Assembly: GCA_022842825.1 (NCBI GenBank)
Contig: JALHOU010000015.1
Location: 1 to 39,337, forward strand
Length of the DNA stretch: 39,337 bases
Direction of reading: 5' to 3'
Origin: Rubrivivax sp.
GTDB lineage: Bacteria; Pseudomonadota; Gammaproteobacteria; Burkholderiales; Burkholderiaceae_C
Part shown: in pieces, positions 24,424-31,861 of the stretch
Numbering within the stretch: position 1 is the stretch's first letter
How the letters are laid out: each line of letters starts with the position of its first letter
Program-made: the position numbers and the translations under genes
Notes under the pieces: model-generated
Database searches by the model: none
What the model was told of the DNA's origin: nothing
Seen by the model: the letters and a program-made list of their open reading frames with translations, nothing else

Positions 24424-24540
24424 GGATCGGGCCGATCGGGTGCCCTGCGCCGCTCATGTCCTTTTTCGGGGGCCCAGCTTCGCTGGGCCCCCGAATGCAT
24501 CCTTTACTTCGCTGCGCAGGGCACCCCATCGGCCCGATCC
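24424..24540 (+). repeat. Structured repeat element, copy A
   Basis: An outer stem pairs 24424-24450 with 24514-24540: 27 bp with one C-C mismatch (24437/24527). It encloses a 63-nt core (24451-24513). The core contains GCTCATGTCCT, then a perfect 14-bp hairpin (24465-24478 with 24482-24495, loop TTC), then GAATGC and CCTTTACTTCGCT. Copy B on the other strand has the same core layout and length. There is no T-run after the hairpin on either strand, so this is not a simple terminator. It does not match REP, attC or IS ends that I know. It may be a mobile palindromic repeat or part of a structured RNA. Confidence 0.8.
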
Positions 24541-24582
24541 GGCACCGACAGTGGCACTCCGTCGAGGACAAACCCCGGTCCC

Positions 24583-24697
24583 CGCCAAGGACGCCGGATC
24601 ATCGGCTCAGCGAAGTAAAGGGGGCATTCAAGGGCCCTGCGAAGCCGGGCCCTTGAACGAGGACATGAGCAGAGCCGATGAACCGGCGTCCTTGGCG
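24583..24697 (-). repeat. Structured repeat element, copy B (inverted relative to A)
   Basis: An outer stem pairs 24583-24608 with 24672-24697: 26 bp with one A-A mismatch (24598/24682). Its sequence is unrelated to the outer stem of copy A. The 63-nt core (24609-24671), read on the minus strand, matches the core of copy A at 52 of 63 positions. The blocks GCTCATGTCCT, GAATGC and CCTTTACTTCGCT are unchanged. In the inner hairpin two G-C pairs of copy A are A-T pairs here (compensatory changes), while one A-T pair has become a G-A mismatch. The element ends 163 bp before the propeller lipoprotein start. Confidence 0.8.
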
Positions 24698-24860
24698 CGC
24701 CGCGACCGTCGGCGGCAGATCACGAGCGCAACCCCACACCTACGAAAACATGCGAACAAGGGGACACACGCCGTCCGCTGCGACGCCACGGTGCGAGGCC
24801 CGGGCAGTATGCTTCGGCTGGGCAGTGCCGGACCACTGGTTGCCGAGCGGGAGGCGCGTG

Positions 24861-27545
24861 ATGTGGGGTCGTCGAGGGTGTGCCCTTGGTGGTCGAAGCA
24901 GCCGGCGAGTGTCGGCCCTTGGCGTCGTACTGTGGGGGCTCGCGACCGTCATGGCGGCGTGCGGCGGTGGCGAGAGCGACGGCGACGGTGGCACCCCTGT
25001 CAACTCCGCGCCCGTGGCCGATGCCGGGCGAACCCAGCGTGTGATGATTCCCGCGCCCGAGGTGACGCTCGACGGCAGCCGCAGCAGTGACGCCGACGGC
25101 GATTCTCTGACCTACCGGTGGACTCTGGCCACGCCGCCCGGCAGCGTGGCGGTGCTCAGAGGTGAGACCACGGTCTCGCCGACCTTCGGCGCGGCAACCC
25201 CGGGGACCTACGTGGCATCGCTTGTCGTCAACGACGGGAAGCAGGATAGCGCGCCGTCTGCGGTCACGATCACGGTCTGGGCACCGCCCCCCTTTGCGGA
25301 TGCCGGCGGCGCGCAGGTGGTGGTCCCGGGCAGCCGGGTCACGCTGAACGGCAGTGGCAGCCGCCCCTACCTTGGCACCTCTTTGACCTACAGGTGGGAG
25401 CTGACGGCCAGGCCGTCAGGGAGCGCGGCAGCGCTCGTCGGCGCGACGACAGTGGCACCGACGTTCGTCGCCGACCTGCCGGGCACTTACGTGGCGTCGC
25501 TCGTCGTCAACGACGGGCAGGACAGCTTGCCATCGAGCGTAACCATCACAGCGGCGCCGGCGGCAGCCTTGTCCCGGCCCGTCGCTGACGCCGGGCCGGC
25601 GCAGAACGTGACCGCGGGCGCGTTGGTGACCCTGGACGGCAGCCGAAGCCGCGCCGCCGGTGGCGGCCCGCTGACCTACGGTTGGTCGCTGCGAACACCT
25701 CAAGGCAGCGCCGCCGTGCTCACGGGCGCGACGACGGCGAGACCGACGTTCACCCCGGACCTCGCGGGCACCTACCTTGCGTCGCTCTGGGTGACGGACG
25801 AGCGCTTGTACCGCGGCTACGCCGAGGTCTTCATCAGCGTGGCGCCCCCCGCCACGAGTTGCACCAGCGGCGGGGGCGGCAATGCGACGACCCTCCCCGC
25901 GGAACCGACGTTGAAGGTCCAGGTGCAGTTGGTGAAGGTGTTCCGCTTCTCCTGGGCCGATGTCCCCGGGGCCACCGAGTACCGGCTGCTCGAAGACCCG
26001 GATTCGGCGTCGGGCTACCGGCAGGTGGCGTCGATCGCTCCCGGGGTGTGCAGCCACGAACTGCAGGTGTCGCTGCCGCTGCGCGTCAATGCCAGCTACG
26101 TGCTGCAGGCGTGCAATGCCGCCGGCTGTGCCTCCTCGGCCGTCGCCACGGTGACGCGCGCCGCGCTGAATCACGGCGTGGGCACGTTCAGTGCCAGCAA
26201 TGGCAGCTTCAATGACCAATTCGGCAGCGTTGCCCTGTCGGCCGACGGCGACACGCTCGCGGTGGGGGCCTCTGGTGAATCCAGCGGAGCCACCGGGATC
26301 AACGGTGATCAGCTCGACACCTCGAAGCCGCGGAGCGGCGCGGTTTATGTCTTCGCGCGTCAGGGCGGGCGCTGGGCGCAGCAGGCCTACGTGAAAGCGG
26401 GGAACACGGAGGCCCTTGCCGGTTTCGGCGTTGCGCTTGCCCTCTCCGCTGACGGCCGCACACTGGCGGTGGGCGCGCCCGTCGAGTCCGGCGGTGCCGG
26501 TGCGGCCTACCTCTACGTACGCAACGGCACGACCTGGGCGCAGCAAGCCCGCCTGCAAGCAAGCAACCCCGGTGCAACCGACCTCTTCGGCTTGGCGCTG
26601 GCCCTCTCCGGCGACGGCAACACGCTGGCTGTAGGGGCGCGCAATGAAGACGGCGGCAGCACGGGCGTCGAGGGCGACCAGGCCGACAACTCGGCCCCGG
26701 AGAGCGGCGCGGTCTACGTGTTTACGCGCAGCGGCACCGCCTGGGGGCAGCAGGCCTACGTGAAGGCGAGCAACACGGGGGCGGGCGACGGCTTCGGCTG
26801 GGCGTTGGCCCTGTCTGGCGATGGCAGCACACTGGCCGTGGGGGCGCCGGGCGAGGGCAGCAGTGCGACCGGCATCAACGGCGACCAAGCCGACAACTCG
26901 GCTGACAGCAGCGGCGCGGTGTACGTCTACAGCCGCACCGGTGCAGCATGGGCGCATCAGGCCTATGTGAAGGCCAGCAACACGGGCAAGTACGACTTCT
27001 TCGGCGGGGCGCTGACGCTCTCAGCCGACGGTGCGACGCTGGCGGTCGGCGCCCCTTACGAGGCCAGCAGCGCCACCGGGGTTGGCGGCGATCAGGGCGA
27101 CAACTCGGCCCCCGCCAGTGGTGCGGTCTATGTCTACACGCGCGTCGGCATCACCTGGACGCAACAGGCCTACGTGAAGGCGAGCAATGCGCAAGCCAGC
27201 GATGTGTTCGGGGAGGCGCTTGCTTTGTCCGGGAATGGCGCCACGATGGCCGTGGGAGCTCGCTACGAGGACAGCGGTGCAACCGGCATCAACGGCGACC
27301 AGAGCGACAACTCCGCGGCAGCGAGCGGGGCGGTCTATCTGTTCGGCCGCAGCGGTGCGAGCTGGACGCAGAAGGCCTACGTAAAGGCCTTGAGTGTGGC
27401 GGCGCCGGGTTCCTACGCGCGGGATGCCTTCGGTACGTCTGTTGCCATCTCCACGAACGGGGAGACGCTGGCGGTGGGTTCCATCCAGCTTGGTACGGGC
27501 GAGATCGCCGGCACGCCGCTCAGTGGCACGGCGTACGTCTATTGA
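24861..27545 (+). CDS. Lipoprotein with three PKD-like domains and a seven-blade FG-GAP-type propeller
   Basis: This 894-residue surface protein starts at the ATG at 24861, with GGGAGG about eight bases upstream. The N-terminus is a lipoprotein signal ending in TVMAAC (Cys34) followed by GGGESDGDGG. Three PKD/Ig-like domains follow (about 49-140, 141-232, 236-328), each with the pattern VTLDGSRS, LTYRW and GTYVASLVVND. A fibronectin-III-like domain (344-436) comes next. Seven repeats (about 450-894) then begin with FG and carry ALSADGDTLAVGA, SGAVYV and QQAYVKASN, as in integrin-alpha-like propellers. Acidic GDQADNSA loops could bind calcium. It is probably an adhesin or cell-surface binding protein (inference). 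A longer frame to 24678 would run into repeat copy B and is rejected. Confidence 0.88.
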   Translation: MWGRRGCALGGRSSRRVSALGVVLWGLATVMAACGGGESDGDGGTPVNSAPVADAGRTQRVMIPAPEVTLDGSRSSDADGDSLTYRWTLATPPGSVAVLRGETTVSPTFGAATPGTYVASLVVNDGKQDSAPSAVTITVWAPPPFADAGGAQVVVPGSRVTLNGSGSRPYLGTSLTYRWELTARPSGSAAALVGATTVAPTFVADLPGTYVASLVVNDGQDSLPSSVTITAAPAAALSRPVADAGPAQNVTAGALVTLDGSRSRAAGGGPLTYGWSLRTPQGSAAVLTGATTARPTFTPDLAGTYLASLWVTDERLYRGYAEVFISVAPPATSCTSGGGGNATTLPAEPTLKVQVQLVKVFRFSWADVPGATEYRLLEDPDSASGYRQVASIAPGVCSHELQVSLPLRVNASYVLQACNAAGCASSAVATVTRAALNHGVGTFSASNGSFNDQFGSVALSADGDTLAVGASGESSGATGINGDQLDTSKPRSGAVYVFARQGGRWAQQAYVKAGNTEALAGFGVALALSADGRTLAVGAPVESGGAGAAYLYVRNGTTWAQQARLQASNPGATDLFGLALALSGDGNTLAVGARNEDGGSTGVEGDQADNSAPESGAVYVFTRSGTAWGQQAYVKASNTGAGDGFGWALALSGDGSTLAVGAPGEGSSATGINGDQADNSADSSGAVYVYSRTGAAWAHQAYVKASNTGKYDFFGGALTLSADGATLAVGAPYEASSATGVGGDQGDNSAPASGAVYVYTRVGITWTQQAYVKASNAQASDVFGEALALSGNGATMAVGARYEDSGATGINGDQSDNSAAASGAVYLFGRSGASWTQKAYVKALSVAAPGSYARDAFGTSVAISTNGETLAVGSIQLGTGEIAGTPLSGTAYVY

Positions 27546-27598
27546 CGGAACGAACGGAATCGTCGAGGCGCGTGTTCCGAACGAGCCGCGCCCGCCGG

Positions 27599-28129
27599 TC
27601 AGCGAATGAACTGGTCGATATAGCCCTCGCCCAGCCCGTTGGCGGCGTAGTGGCGCCGGCACTTGTCGATGCGCGTGAAGACGTCGTCGTAGCCGGTGCA
27701 GTGGCCGTCGGGGTCGGTGTAGATCATCGCCCCGTTCACCTGGAACATGGTGATCATCTCCTCGACATGCGGGTCCACCACGAGCGTGTGCGTCTCGCCC
27801 GGCGCCTCGTAGACATAGCTGCCCTCGGTGGCCACCCAGGCGTGCTCGAGGTAGCGCCACTGGCCCTTGATGACGTAGCCGTGCACCGGTTGCGGATGGC
27901 GGTGGCGCGAGAGCACGCCGGCGCGGCGCACGCGCAGCAGGTTCATCCAGTAGCCGCGCGTGGCCGACATGCACAGGGGGCGGAACCACACGTTGTCGTC
28001 CACCGGCACCCAGATGCGCTCGTCCCTGGGCACCACGTCGGGCACCACCAGCTCGGGCGGCGACTCCTTGGGCATCGGGTGCTTGTAGGGCTGCCACTTC
28101 TGAGAGTCGGGGGGCACAGGCTGGGTCAT
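27599..28129 (-). CDS. Cupin, 2,4'-dihydroxyacetophenone dioxygenase family
   Basis: This 176-residue single-domain cupin has metal-binding histidines in SRHRHPQPVHGYVIKGQWRY (His76, His78, possibly His83) and GETHTLVV (His114). EEMITMFQVNGAMIYTDPDG and a C-terminal YIDQFIR also match this family. The named member cleaves the side chain of 2,4'-dihydroxyacetophenone with non-haem iron, but most relatives are untested. The ATG at 28129 has CGGAGA upstream. It is the last gene of the minus-strand run after the SDR and PfkB genes, so it may act on a related oxo-acid or sugar acid (inference). Confidence 0.85.
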   Translation of the reverse strand: MTQPVPPDSQKWQPYKHPMPKESPPELVVPDVVPRDERIWVPVDDNVWFRPLCMSATRGYWMNLLRVRRAGVLSRHRHPQPVHGYVIKGQWRYLEHAWVATEGSYVYEAPGETHTLVVDPHVEEMITMFQVNGAMIYTDPDGHCTGYDDVFTRIDKCRRHYAANGLGEGYIDQFIR

Positions 28130-28182
28130 GCGATGTCTCCGGGGTTTCGGGCGTTCAGGCGTACAGCCCCATCGGGCGATCC

Positions 28183-28220
28183 GGTGATGAGGTGATCAGG
28201 TGATCAGGATCAGGTGATCA
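28183..28220. repeat. Short tandem repeat of GGTGATCA at a stop codon
   Basis: Variants of the 8-mer GGTGATCA occur at 28183, 28191, 28199 and 28213, with a shorter GGATCA at 28207. The tract covers the stop codon of the SDR gene (TGA at 28210-28212 read on the minus strand) and part of the gap to the cupin gene. Slippage here could move the stop, or change the spacing between the two genes. Confidence 0.7.
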
Positions 28221-28932
28221 GGTACCCGCCGTCGATCGGCAGCACGACACCCGTGACGAAGCGCGCCGCCGGGCTGCAGAGAAAGAGCACCGGCCCGGCC
28301 ACGTCTTCCGGCGTCCCCCAGCGGCCGAGCGGCGTGCGCGCGAGGATGGGGCCCGAGCGCGCGGCGTCGTCCTGCAGGGCCTGCGTGAGCGGCGTGGCGA
28401 TCCAGCCCGGCGCCACGGCGTTGACGCGGATGCCTTCGGCCGCGTAGGCGATGGCCAGGCTCTTGGTGAGCTGCGCCACGCCGCCCTTGCTGGCGCTGTA
28501 GCCGGGCACGAGGCCGCCACCGAAGAAGCTGAGCATCGACGCGGTGTTGACGATGCAGCCGCGGCGCGCCGCGAGGCCGGGCCGCGCGGCGGCGCACACA
28601 CGCATGGTGCCGGTGAGGTTGATGTCGAGTGTCTGCGCGAACACCTCGGGCTCGTGCTCGGCGCCGCGGCGGATGATGCCGGCGCAGTTGACCACCGCGT
28701 CGAGATCGCCCAGGTCCTGCACGAGCGCCCGCACGGCCGCGTCGTCGCGCACGTCGAGCACCTGCGGCGTGATGCGGCCCGGCACGCCGGACGGCGCGGC
28801 GAAGGCTTCCACTTCGGCCGCCGTGGCGCCGGTGGCGACGACCTCGGCGCCATCGGCCGCGAAGGCGCGCGCGATGCCGGCGCCGATGCCGCTGGTGCCG
28901 CCGGTGACGAGGATCTTGCGGGGGGAGGTCAA
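28210..28932 (-). CDS. SDR-family dehydrogenase (KduD-like)
   Basis: From the TTG at 28932 this gives 240 residues, close to the SDR norm. The cofactor loop is TGGTSGIGAGI (10-20), followed by NCAGI (82-86), Ser132 in NTASM, and the complete YSASK (Tyr145, Lys149). The end is FVTGVVLPIDGGYLIT. The start is TTG because GAAGGAAGA lies three bases upstream and residue 2 begins the usual SDR N-terminus; no ATG or GTG fits. Relatives oxidise sugar acids or polyols. Its neighbour is a KdgK-like kinase 94 bp upstream, so a step in 2-keto-3-deoxy-sugar-acid breakdown is plausible, but not shown. Confidence 0.87.
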   Translation of the reverse strand: MTSPRKILVTGGTSGIGAGIARAFAADGAEVVATGATAAEVEAFAAPSGVPGRITPQVLDVRDDAAVRALVQDLGDLDAVVNCAGIIRRGAEHEPEVFAQTLDINLTGTMRVCAAARPGLAARRGCIVNTASMLSFFGGGLVPGYSASKGGVAQLTKSLAIAYAAEGIRVNAVAPGWIATPLTQALQDDAARSGPILARTPLGRWGTPEDVAGPVLFLCSPAARFVTGVVLPIDGGYLIT

Positions 28933-28935
28933 GGG

Positions 28936-28944
28936 TCTTCCTTC
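28936..28944 (-). promoter_or_regulatory. Ribosome binding site that sets the TTG start of the SDR gene
   Basis: GAAGGAAGA on the minus strand is followed by CCC and then TTG at 28932. It is the only good Shine-Dalgarno near the start of homology. Confidence 0.6.
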
Positions 28945-29026
28945 GTGCCACGCGTCGCGGGCGTCTTGCTGGCTGCGGGCCGAGCCGGCCAGGTCAGTCT
29001 GGCCTGCCAGGCCGACGCGGCCCGCA

Positions 29027-29992
29027 TCATGCCTGCGCCAGCGCCGCGCGCACTTCCGCGGCGCGCGGAATCGGCGCCACCGCGCCATAGCCTTGCGTCG
29101 ACAGCGCCGCGGCGCAAGCGGCGTAGCGCGCGGCATCGGCCAGTGCGTCGCCCGCCACCAGCCGTGCGACGAAAGCGCCGCCGAAGGTGTCGCCGGCACC
29201 CGTGGCATCGACGGGCCGGCAGGGGAACGGTTCGATGCGGTGGCGCTCGCTGGCGCTGGCCACGAGTGCGCCCTCGGCCCCGAGCTTGAGCGCCACGACG
29301 CGGGCGCCCAGGCCCAGGCAATGGTCGACCAGCGCGTCGGCGTTACTGAGGCCGGTGATGGCGTGCACGTCGTCGAGGCTGGGCAGGCAGATGTCGCAGC
29401 GGCGCATGACGTCGGTCATGACGGCGCGCGCGCGGTCCAGCGGCCAGAGCTTGAGGCGCAGGTTGGTGTCGAAGCTCACCCGCACGCCGGCGGCGCGCGC
29501 GCACTCGATGGCGGCGTAGCCGGTGTCGCAGGCCTGCGGCGAGATGGCCAGCGAGATGCCCGACAGGTGCAGCACCTTCGCGCGCGCGATGCGCTCGCGC
29601 GGCAGGTCGGCCGGGGTCATGCGGCTGGCGGCCGAGCCGGCTCGGAAGAAGTGGAACTGGTGGCCGCGCTCGCCGTGCGTGACGAAGTAGATGGCCGAGA
29701 AGGCGGCCGGGTCGGTCTTCACGCCGGTGTGGTCCACGCCTTCCTCGTCCCACAGCGCGCGCAGCATGTGGCCGTAGGGGTCGTCGCCCAGCGCGCTGAG
29801 ATAGCCCACGCGCGCGCCCTGGCGGGCCGCGGCGATGGCGAAGTTGGAGCTGTCGCCGCCGAAGCCCTGCAGGTACAGGCGGCCGGCGCCCTCACCGGTC
29901 TGGTTGAACTCGACCATCGGCTCGCCGTAGGCGAGGATCTCCGGCGCGCGAACTTGCGGCGGGGCGGTGGCTTCATGGGTGGCAGGGTTCAT
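29027..29992 (-). CDS. PfkB-family sugar kinase (2-keto-3-deoxygluconate kinase-like)
   Basis: This 321-residue ribokinase-fold protein has the N-terminal signature LYLQGFGGDSSNFAIAAARQ and the C-terminal PfkB signature DATGAGDTFGGAF with catalytic Asp268. ILAYGEPMVEFNQ at the start and FDTNLRLKLWPL are typical of KdgK, which phosphorylates 2-keto-3-deoxygluconate for entry into the lower Entner-Doudoroff route. The assignment to KDG rather than another sugar is by similarity only. It starts at the ATG at 29992, 119 bp after the EamA gene and 94 bp before the SDR gene, all in one direction. Confidence 0.88.
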   Translation of the reverse strand: MNPATHEATAPPQVRAPEILAYGEPMVEFNQTGEGAGRLYLQGFGGDSSNFAIAAARQGARVGYLSALGDDPYGHMLRALWDEEGVDHTGVKTDPAAFSAIYFVTHGERGHQFHFFRAGSAASRMTPADLPRERIARAKVLHLSGISLAISPQACDTGYAAIECARAAGVRVSFDTNLRLKLWPLDRARAVMTDVMRRCDICLPSLDDVHAITGLSNADALVDHCLGLGARVVALKLGAEGALVASASERHRIEPFPCRPVDATGAGDTFGGAFVARLVAGDALADAARYAACAAALSTQGYGAVAPIPRAAEVRAALAQA

Positions 29993-30111
29993 GCGTTCGC
30001 TGTGCTTTCGCAGGTGGCTGGCTGGGCCGACCGGGCCAGCCCCTGCGCGCCATGCATTCTGGGCGATGGTGCGCCGCGCCCCTTCTTGCGGGGGCCGCCC
30101 GCGGTGCCGAG

Positions 30112-31059
30112 TCAAGTACGAGCCGTCTTCCCCATCCCGATCAAGATCCCGGCGACGATGAGCACGAAGGCCACTGCGTGATAAGCCTGCGGCCACTGCC
30201 CCAGTGCAAAGCCCGAAAGCACGGCCGCAAACAGCGGCGTGAGGTTGTTGAAGATCGACGCCAGCGCCGGCCCGCCCTGCGCCACGCCGAGCCCCCAGCA
30301 CCGGTAGGCGACGATGGAGGCGGCCAGCGAGACGTAGGCCAGCGCCGCCAGCACGCCCCAGCTCCAGCGGATGGGCGCCGCGCCGACGGCCTGTTCGCCG
30401 AGCGTGAAGACGCTCGACGCGAGGCAGCCGAAGATCACCTGCACGAGCAGCAGCCCGGCCCAATCCCAGCCTTGCTGCGCGGTGGGGCGCGCTTCGCCGC
30501 GCATCGAGGCGGGCGGGCGCGCCAGCAGCCAACTGTAGAAGGCCCAGCCGATGATGGCCACGAGCATCAGCAGGTCGCCCGGCACGAATTGCACCTGGGC
30601 CAGCACGGCCGGCGAGCCGCGCGAGAGGACGATGAGCACGCCGACCAGCCCCAGCCCGGCGCCGATCCACTGGCGGCGTGTCGGATGCTCGCCGTAGAAG
30701 AGCGCGCCGACACCGAGCATCCACACCGGCATGCTGGTGGCCACGAGCGTCACGTTGAGCGGAGTGGACGTGACGAGCGCCAGGTACTGCAGCGAGTTGA
30801 ACAGGCCCACGCCCAGCACGCCCAGCGCCAGCAGGTAGGGCCAACGGGCGGCGACGCGCGAGAACGGCACCAGCACGCGCCAGCCGAGCGGCAGCAGCAG
30901 CACGAGCGTGATGGTCCAGCGCAGCCAGTTCAGCGTGAGCGGCGGCACCTGGCCCAACATGAGCCGGCCGACCACCGCGTTGCCGGCCCAAAGCAGCGGC
31001 GGCAGCGTCAGGTAGAGCGCCAGCAGCGGCGTGATGTGCGCCTGCGCGCGGCCTGGCAT
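30112..31059 (-). CDS. EamA/DMT-family transporter
   Basis: This 315-residue protein has ten membrane segments in two EamA repeats: LYLTLPPLLWAGNAVVGRLM, LGVLGVGLFNSLQYLAL, TPLNVTLVATSMPVWM, then LLMLVAIIGWAFYSWLLA and ASIFNNLTPLFAAVLSGFAL. The start ATG at 31059 shares a base with the DUF2007 stop (TGATG), which argues for translational coupling and against the longer frame from 31101. The substrate is unknown. Its place before a sugar kinase and dehydrogenase suggests transport of a related metabolite, though DMT proteins mostly export. Confidence 0.88.
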   Translation of the reverse strand: MPGRAQAHITPLLALYLTLPPLLWAGNAVVGRLMLGQVPPLTLNWLRWTITLVLLLPLGWRVLVPFSRVAARWPYLLALGVLGVGLFNSLQYLALVTSTPLNVTLVATSMPVWMLGVGALFYGEHPTRRQWIGAGLGLVGVLIVLSRGSPAVLAQVQFVPGDLLMLVAIIGWAFYSWLLARPPASMRGEARPTAQQGWDWAGLLLVQVIFGCLASSVFTLGEQAVGAAPIRWSWGVLAALAYVSLAASIVAYRCWGLGVAQGGPALASIFNNLTPLFAAVLSGFALGQWPQAYHAVAFVLIVAGILIGMGKTART

Positions 31060-31373
31060 CAGGTGGGCGCTGCGGGGCAGAGCGCGCCGCAGTTCCAGCA
31101 TTGCTCGAACGGGCCCTCGACCACCTCACGGCAGCCGGGGCAGGACCAGCGCCGTTCCTGCGGGTGCATCCAGCGCTCGAAGAGTGCGCTGGCCTCGGCG
31201 TGGCGGCTGTCGTCGTCCAGCCAGACCTCCGGCAGCGCCTGGTCGGGCGGGATCTCGCCGGCGATGCCGCTGGCGTAGGCGCGCATCACGCGCGCCGAGA
31301 AGCCGACCGAGGTGAGCTGGTCGGCCCACAGCGTGGCGAGGGCGAGATTGGGGGCCTGCAGCAGACGTTTCAT
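31059..31373 (-). CDS. DUF2007-like protein with zinc-ribbon tail
   Basis: This 104-residue protein begins MKRLLQAPNLALATLWADQL, the usual start of the DUF2007 putative signal-transducing fold. It has LPEVWLDDDSRHAEASALF and ends with two CxxC pairs (SCPGCRE and QCWNCG) that would bind zinc. Its function is unknown. It is the first gene of the minus-strand run and overlaps the EamA start by one base. The divergent DUF2784 gene begins 58 bp away. Confidence 0.85.
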   Translation of the reverse strand: MKRLLQAPNLALATLWADQLTSVGFSARVMRAYASGIAGEIPPDQALPEVWLDDDSRHAEASALFERWMHPQERRWSCPGCREVVEGPFEQCWNCGALCPAAPT

Positions 31374-31431
31374 CGCGGAGTCGTTGGGGGCAGGGCTGGC
31401 GGACCCTCATCCCGTGCGGCACGATGTTGCC

Positions 31432-31827
31432 ATGCCTCACCCGCCCTACGGCCTGCTGGCCGATGCCTTGCTCGTGCTGCACGGTCTCTTCATCCTGTGG
31501 GTGGTGCTGGGCGCGCTGGCCGTGGGGCGCTGGCCGCAGCTCGCCTGGGCGCACCTGCCCTGCGCCGCCTGGGGCGTGTGGATCGAGTGGTCCGGCCGCA
31601 TCTGCCCGCTCACCCCGCTGGAGTGGCGGCTGCGCGAGCTGGCCGGCCAGGCCGAGGCTGGAAGGGCGCGCGGCTTCATCGAGCACTACCTCACCGCCGC
31701 CATCTACCCCGAGGGCCTGACGCGCGAGGTGCAGCTCGCGCTGGGTACGCTCGTCTTGCTGGTCAACCTCGGGCTCTACCTGAAGGCCTTGCGGCGCTGG
31801 CGAGCAAGCCGCGCGCGCATCGCTTAA
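31432..31827 (+). CDS. DUF2784 family membrane protein
   Basis: This 131-residue protein shows the DUF2784 pattern: YGLLADALLVLHGLFILWVV, WAHLPCAAWGVWIEWSGRIC, PLTPLEWRLRELAG and FIEHYLTAAIYPEGLTREVQ, with a final membrane segment LALGTLVLLVNLGLYL. Three to four segments are predicted. No function is known. The ATG at 31432 is preferred over upstream frame extensions to 31312, which read into the divergent DUF2007 gene. The quinone oxidoreductase gene follows after 34 bp. Confidence 0.88.
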   Translation: MPHPPYGLLADALLVLHGLFILWVVLGALAVGRWPQLAWAHLPCAAWGVWIEWSGRICPLTPLEWRLRELAGQAEAGRARGFIEHYLTAAIYPEGLTREVQLALGTLVLLVNLGLYLKALRRWRASRARIA

Positions 31828-31861
31828 CCTCGCCGCCGTTCCGACCGAGGAGACCCACACC

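Larger units (their letters stand above)
24280..24860. other. 581-bp divergent spacer containing two structured repeats
   Basis: The left part (24280-24423) shows only a short inverted repeat at 24313-24330. The middle holds two head-to-head stem-loop elements (24424-24540 and 24583-24697), separated by 42 bp with no visible feature. The right part (24698-24860) lies before the ribosome binding site of the propeller lipoprotein. Frames crossing the spacer are open but show no protein character. Confidence 0.6.

Noticed and set aside
24465-24495. Inner hairpin of repeat copy A as an intrinsic terminator
   Set aside because: The stem is strong, but no T-run follows it on either strand: the T-run precedes the stem on the plus strand. 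The same core recurs in copy B inside a larger fold.
24424-24697. Integron attC sites or a REP/BIME unit
   Set aside because: No integron core-site motifs and no GTAG foot next to the hairpin are present. The long outer stems and conserved single-stranded blocks do not fit either type.
24678-24860. Upstream extension of the propeller lipoprotein
   Set aside because: It would overlap the outer stem of repeat copy B. The start at 24861 has a good ribosome binding site and places the lipoprotein signal at the N-terminus.
24311-25090. Open frames across the structured repeats on both strands
   Set aside because: They run through the stem-loops in several frames with no start signal or domain. 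The nucleotide pairing pattern explains the sequence better than coding.
30017-30042. Imperfect GGCTGG/CCAGCC inverted repeat before the kinase gene
   Set aside because: The stem is short and interrupted, with no T-run; such pairs are expected by chance in DNA this GC-rich.
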